A stretch of 5,327 nucleotides of DNA from Moorella sp. UBA4076 (GTDB taxonomy: Bacteria; Bacillota; DSM-521; Neomoorellales; Neomoorellaceae): the NCBI GenBank assembly GCA_002383405.1, contig DFYS01000056.1, forward strand, positions 6,798 to 12,124. The letters run 5' to 3'. The first letter of the stretch is position 1, and every line of letters starts with the position of its first letter. Position numbers and translations under genes: made by a program. Positions 5,292-5,327 of this stretch are shown here, piece after piece. A model generated the notes under the pieces. That model made no database searches and was not told the DNA's origin. It worked only from the letters and a program-made list of their open reading frames with translations.

Positions 5292-5327
5292 ATTGCCTTT
5301 CTCACCATCAAATGCGCTAGACGCCAT

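Noticed and set aside
5277..5327. Extension of the DUF1638 gene to the ATG at the right edge
   Set aside because: The 17 extra residues have no family resemblance, and a strong GGGAGG site directly precedes the internal ATG at 5276.

Overview
All seven genes in this window lie on the minus strand, so they are read from the right edge to the left. The proteins look like those of a Gram-positive, anaerobic, probably thermophilic clostridial acetogen of the Moorella type. The reasons are purine-rich Shine-Dalgarno sites (AAAGGAG, GGGAGG, AAAGGGG), some non-ATG starts, moderately GC-rich coding DNA, and the gene set: DUF1638, a small 2[4Fe-4S] ferredoxin, DUF4213/DUF364, a COG0731 radical SAM protein and a 'CPQCG...VPH' zinc-ribbon protein. 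The genus is an inference from family content; nothing in the sequence proves it.

From right to left: a DUF1638 protein (start best placed at 5276) and a GTG-started ferredoxin-like protein form a first pair. A 109-base gap follows, holding a candidate promoter and a leader with a long closing stem. Next come a DUF4213/DUF364 protein (putative metal-chelating or metal-cofactor family) and a radical SAM protein with a C-terminal winged helix, separated by a single base and so almost certainly translationally coupled. After about 250 bases without a convincing gene comes a small protein with a Gly/Arg-rich N-terminus and a six-cysteine zinc ribbon. A clear minus-strand intrinsic terminator closes this block.

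Left of the terminator is a separate unit: an OmpR/PhoB-type response regulator (real start 1919) with its own candidate promoters, then its HAMP-type membrane sensor histidine kinase 21 bases downstream. The kinase is cut by the left window edge after the G1 box of its ATP-binding domain.

The five right-hand proteins are rich in cysteine and in metal or Fe-S motifs, and are of families often poorly characterised. Together they suggest a metal- or cofactor-handling module, perhaps tied to corrinoid or one-carbon metabolism through DUF1638, but the substrate cannot be read from the sequence. Whether the two-component system controls this module is open. No tRNA, rRNA, CRISPR array, insertion sequence or other mobile element was seen.
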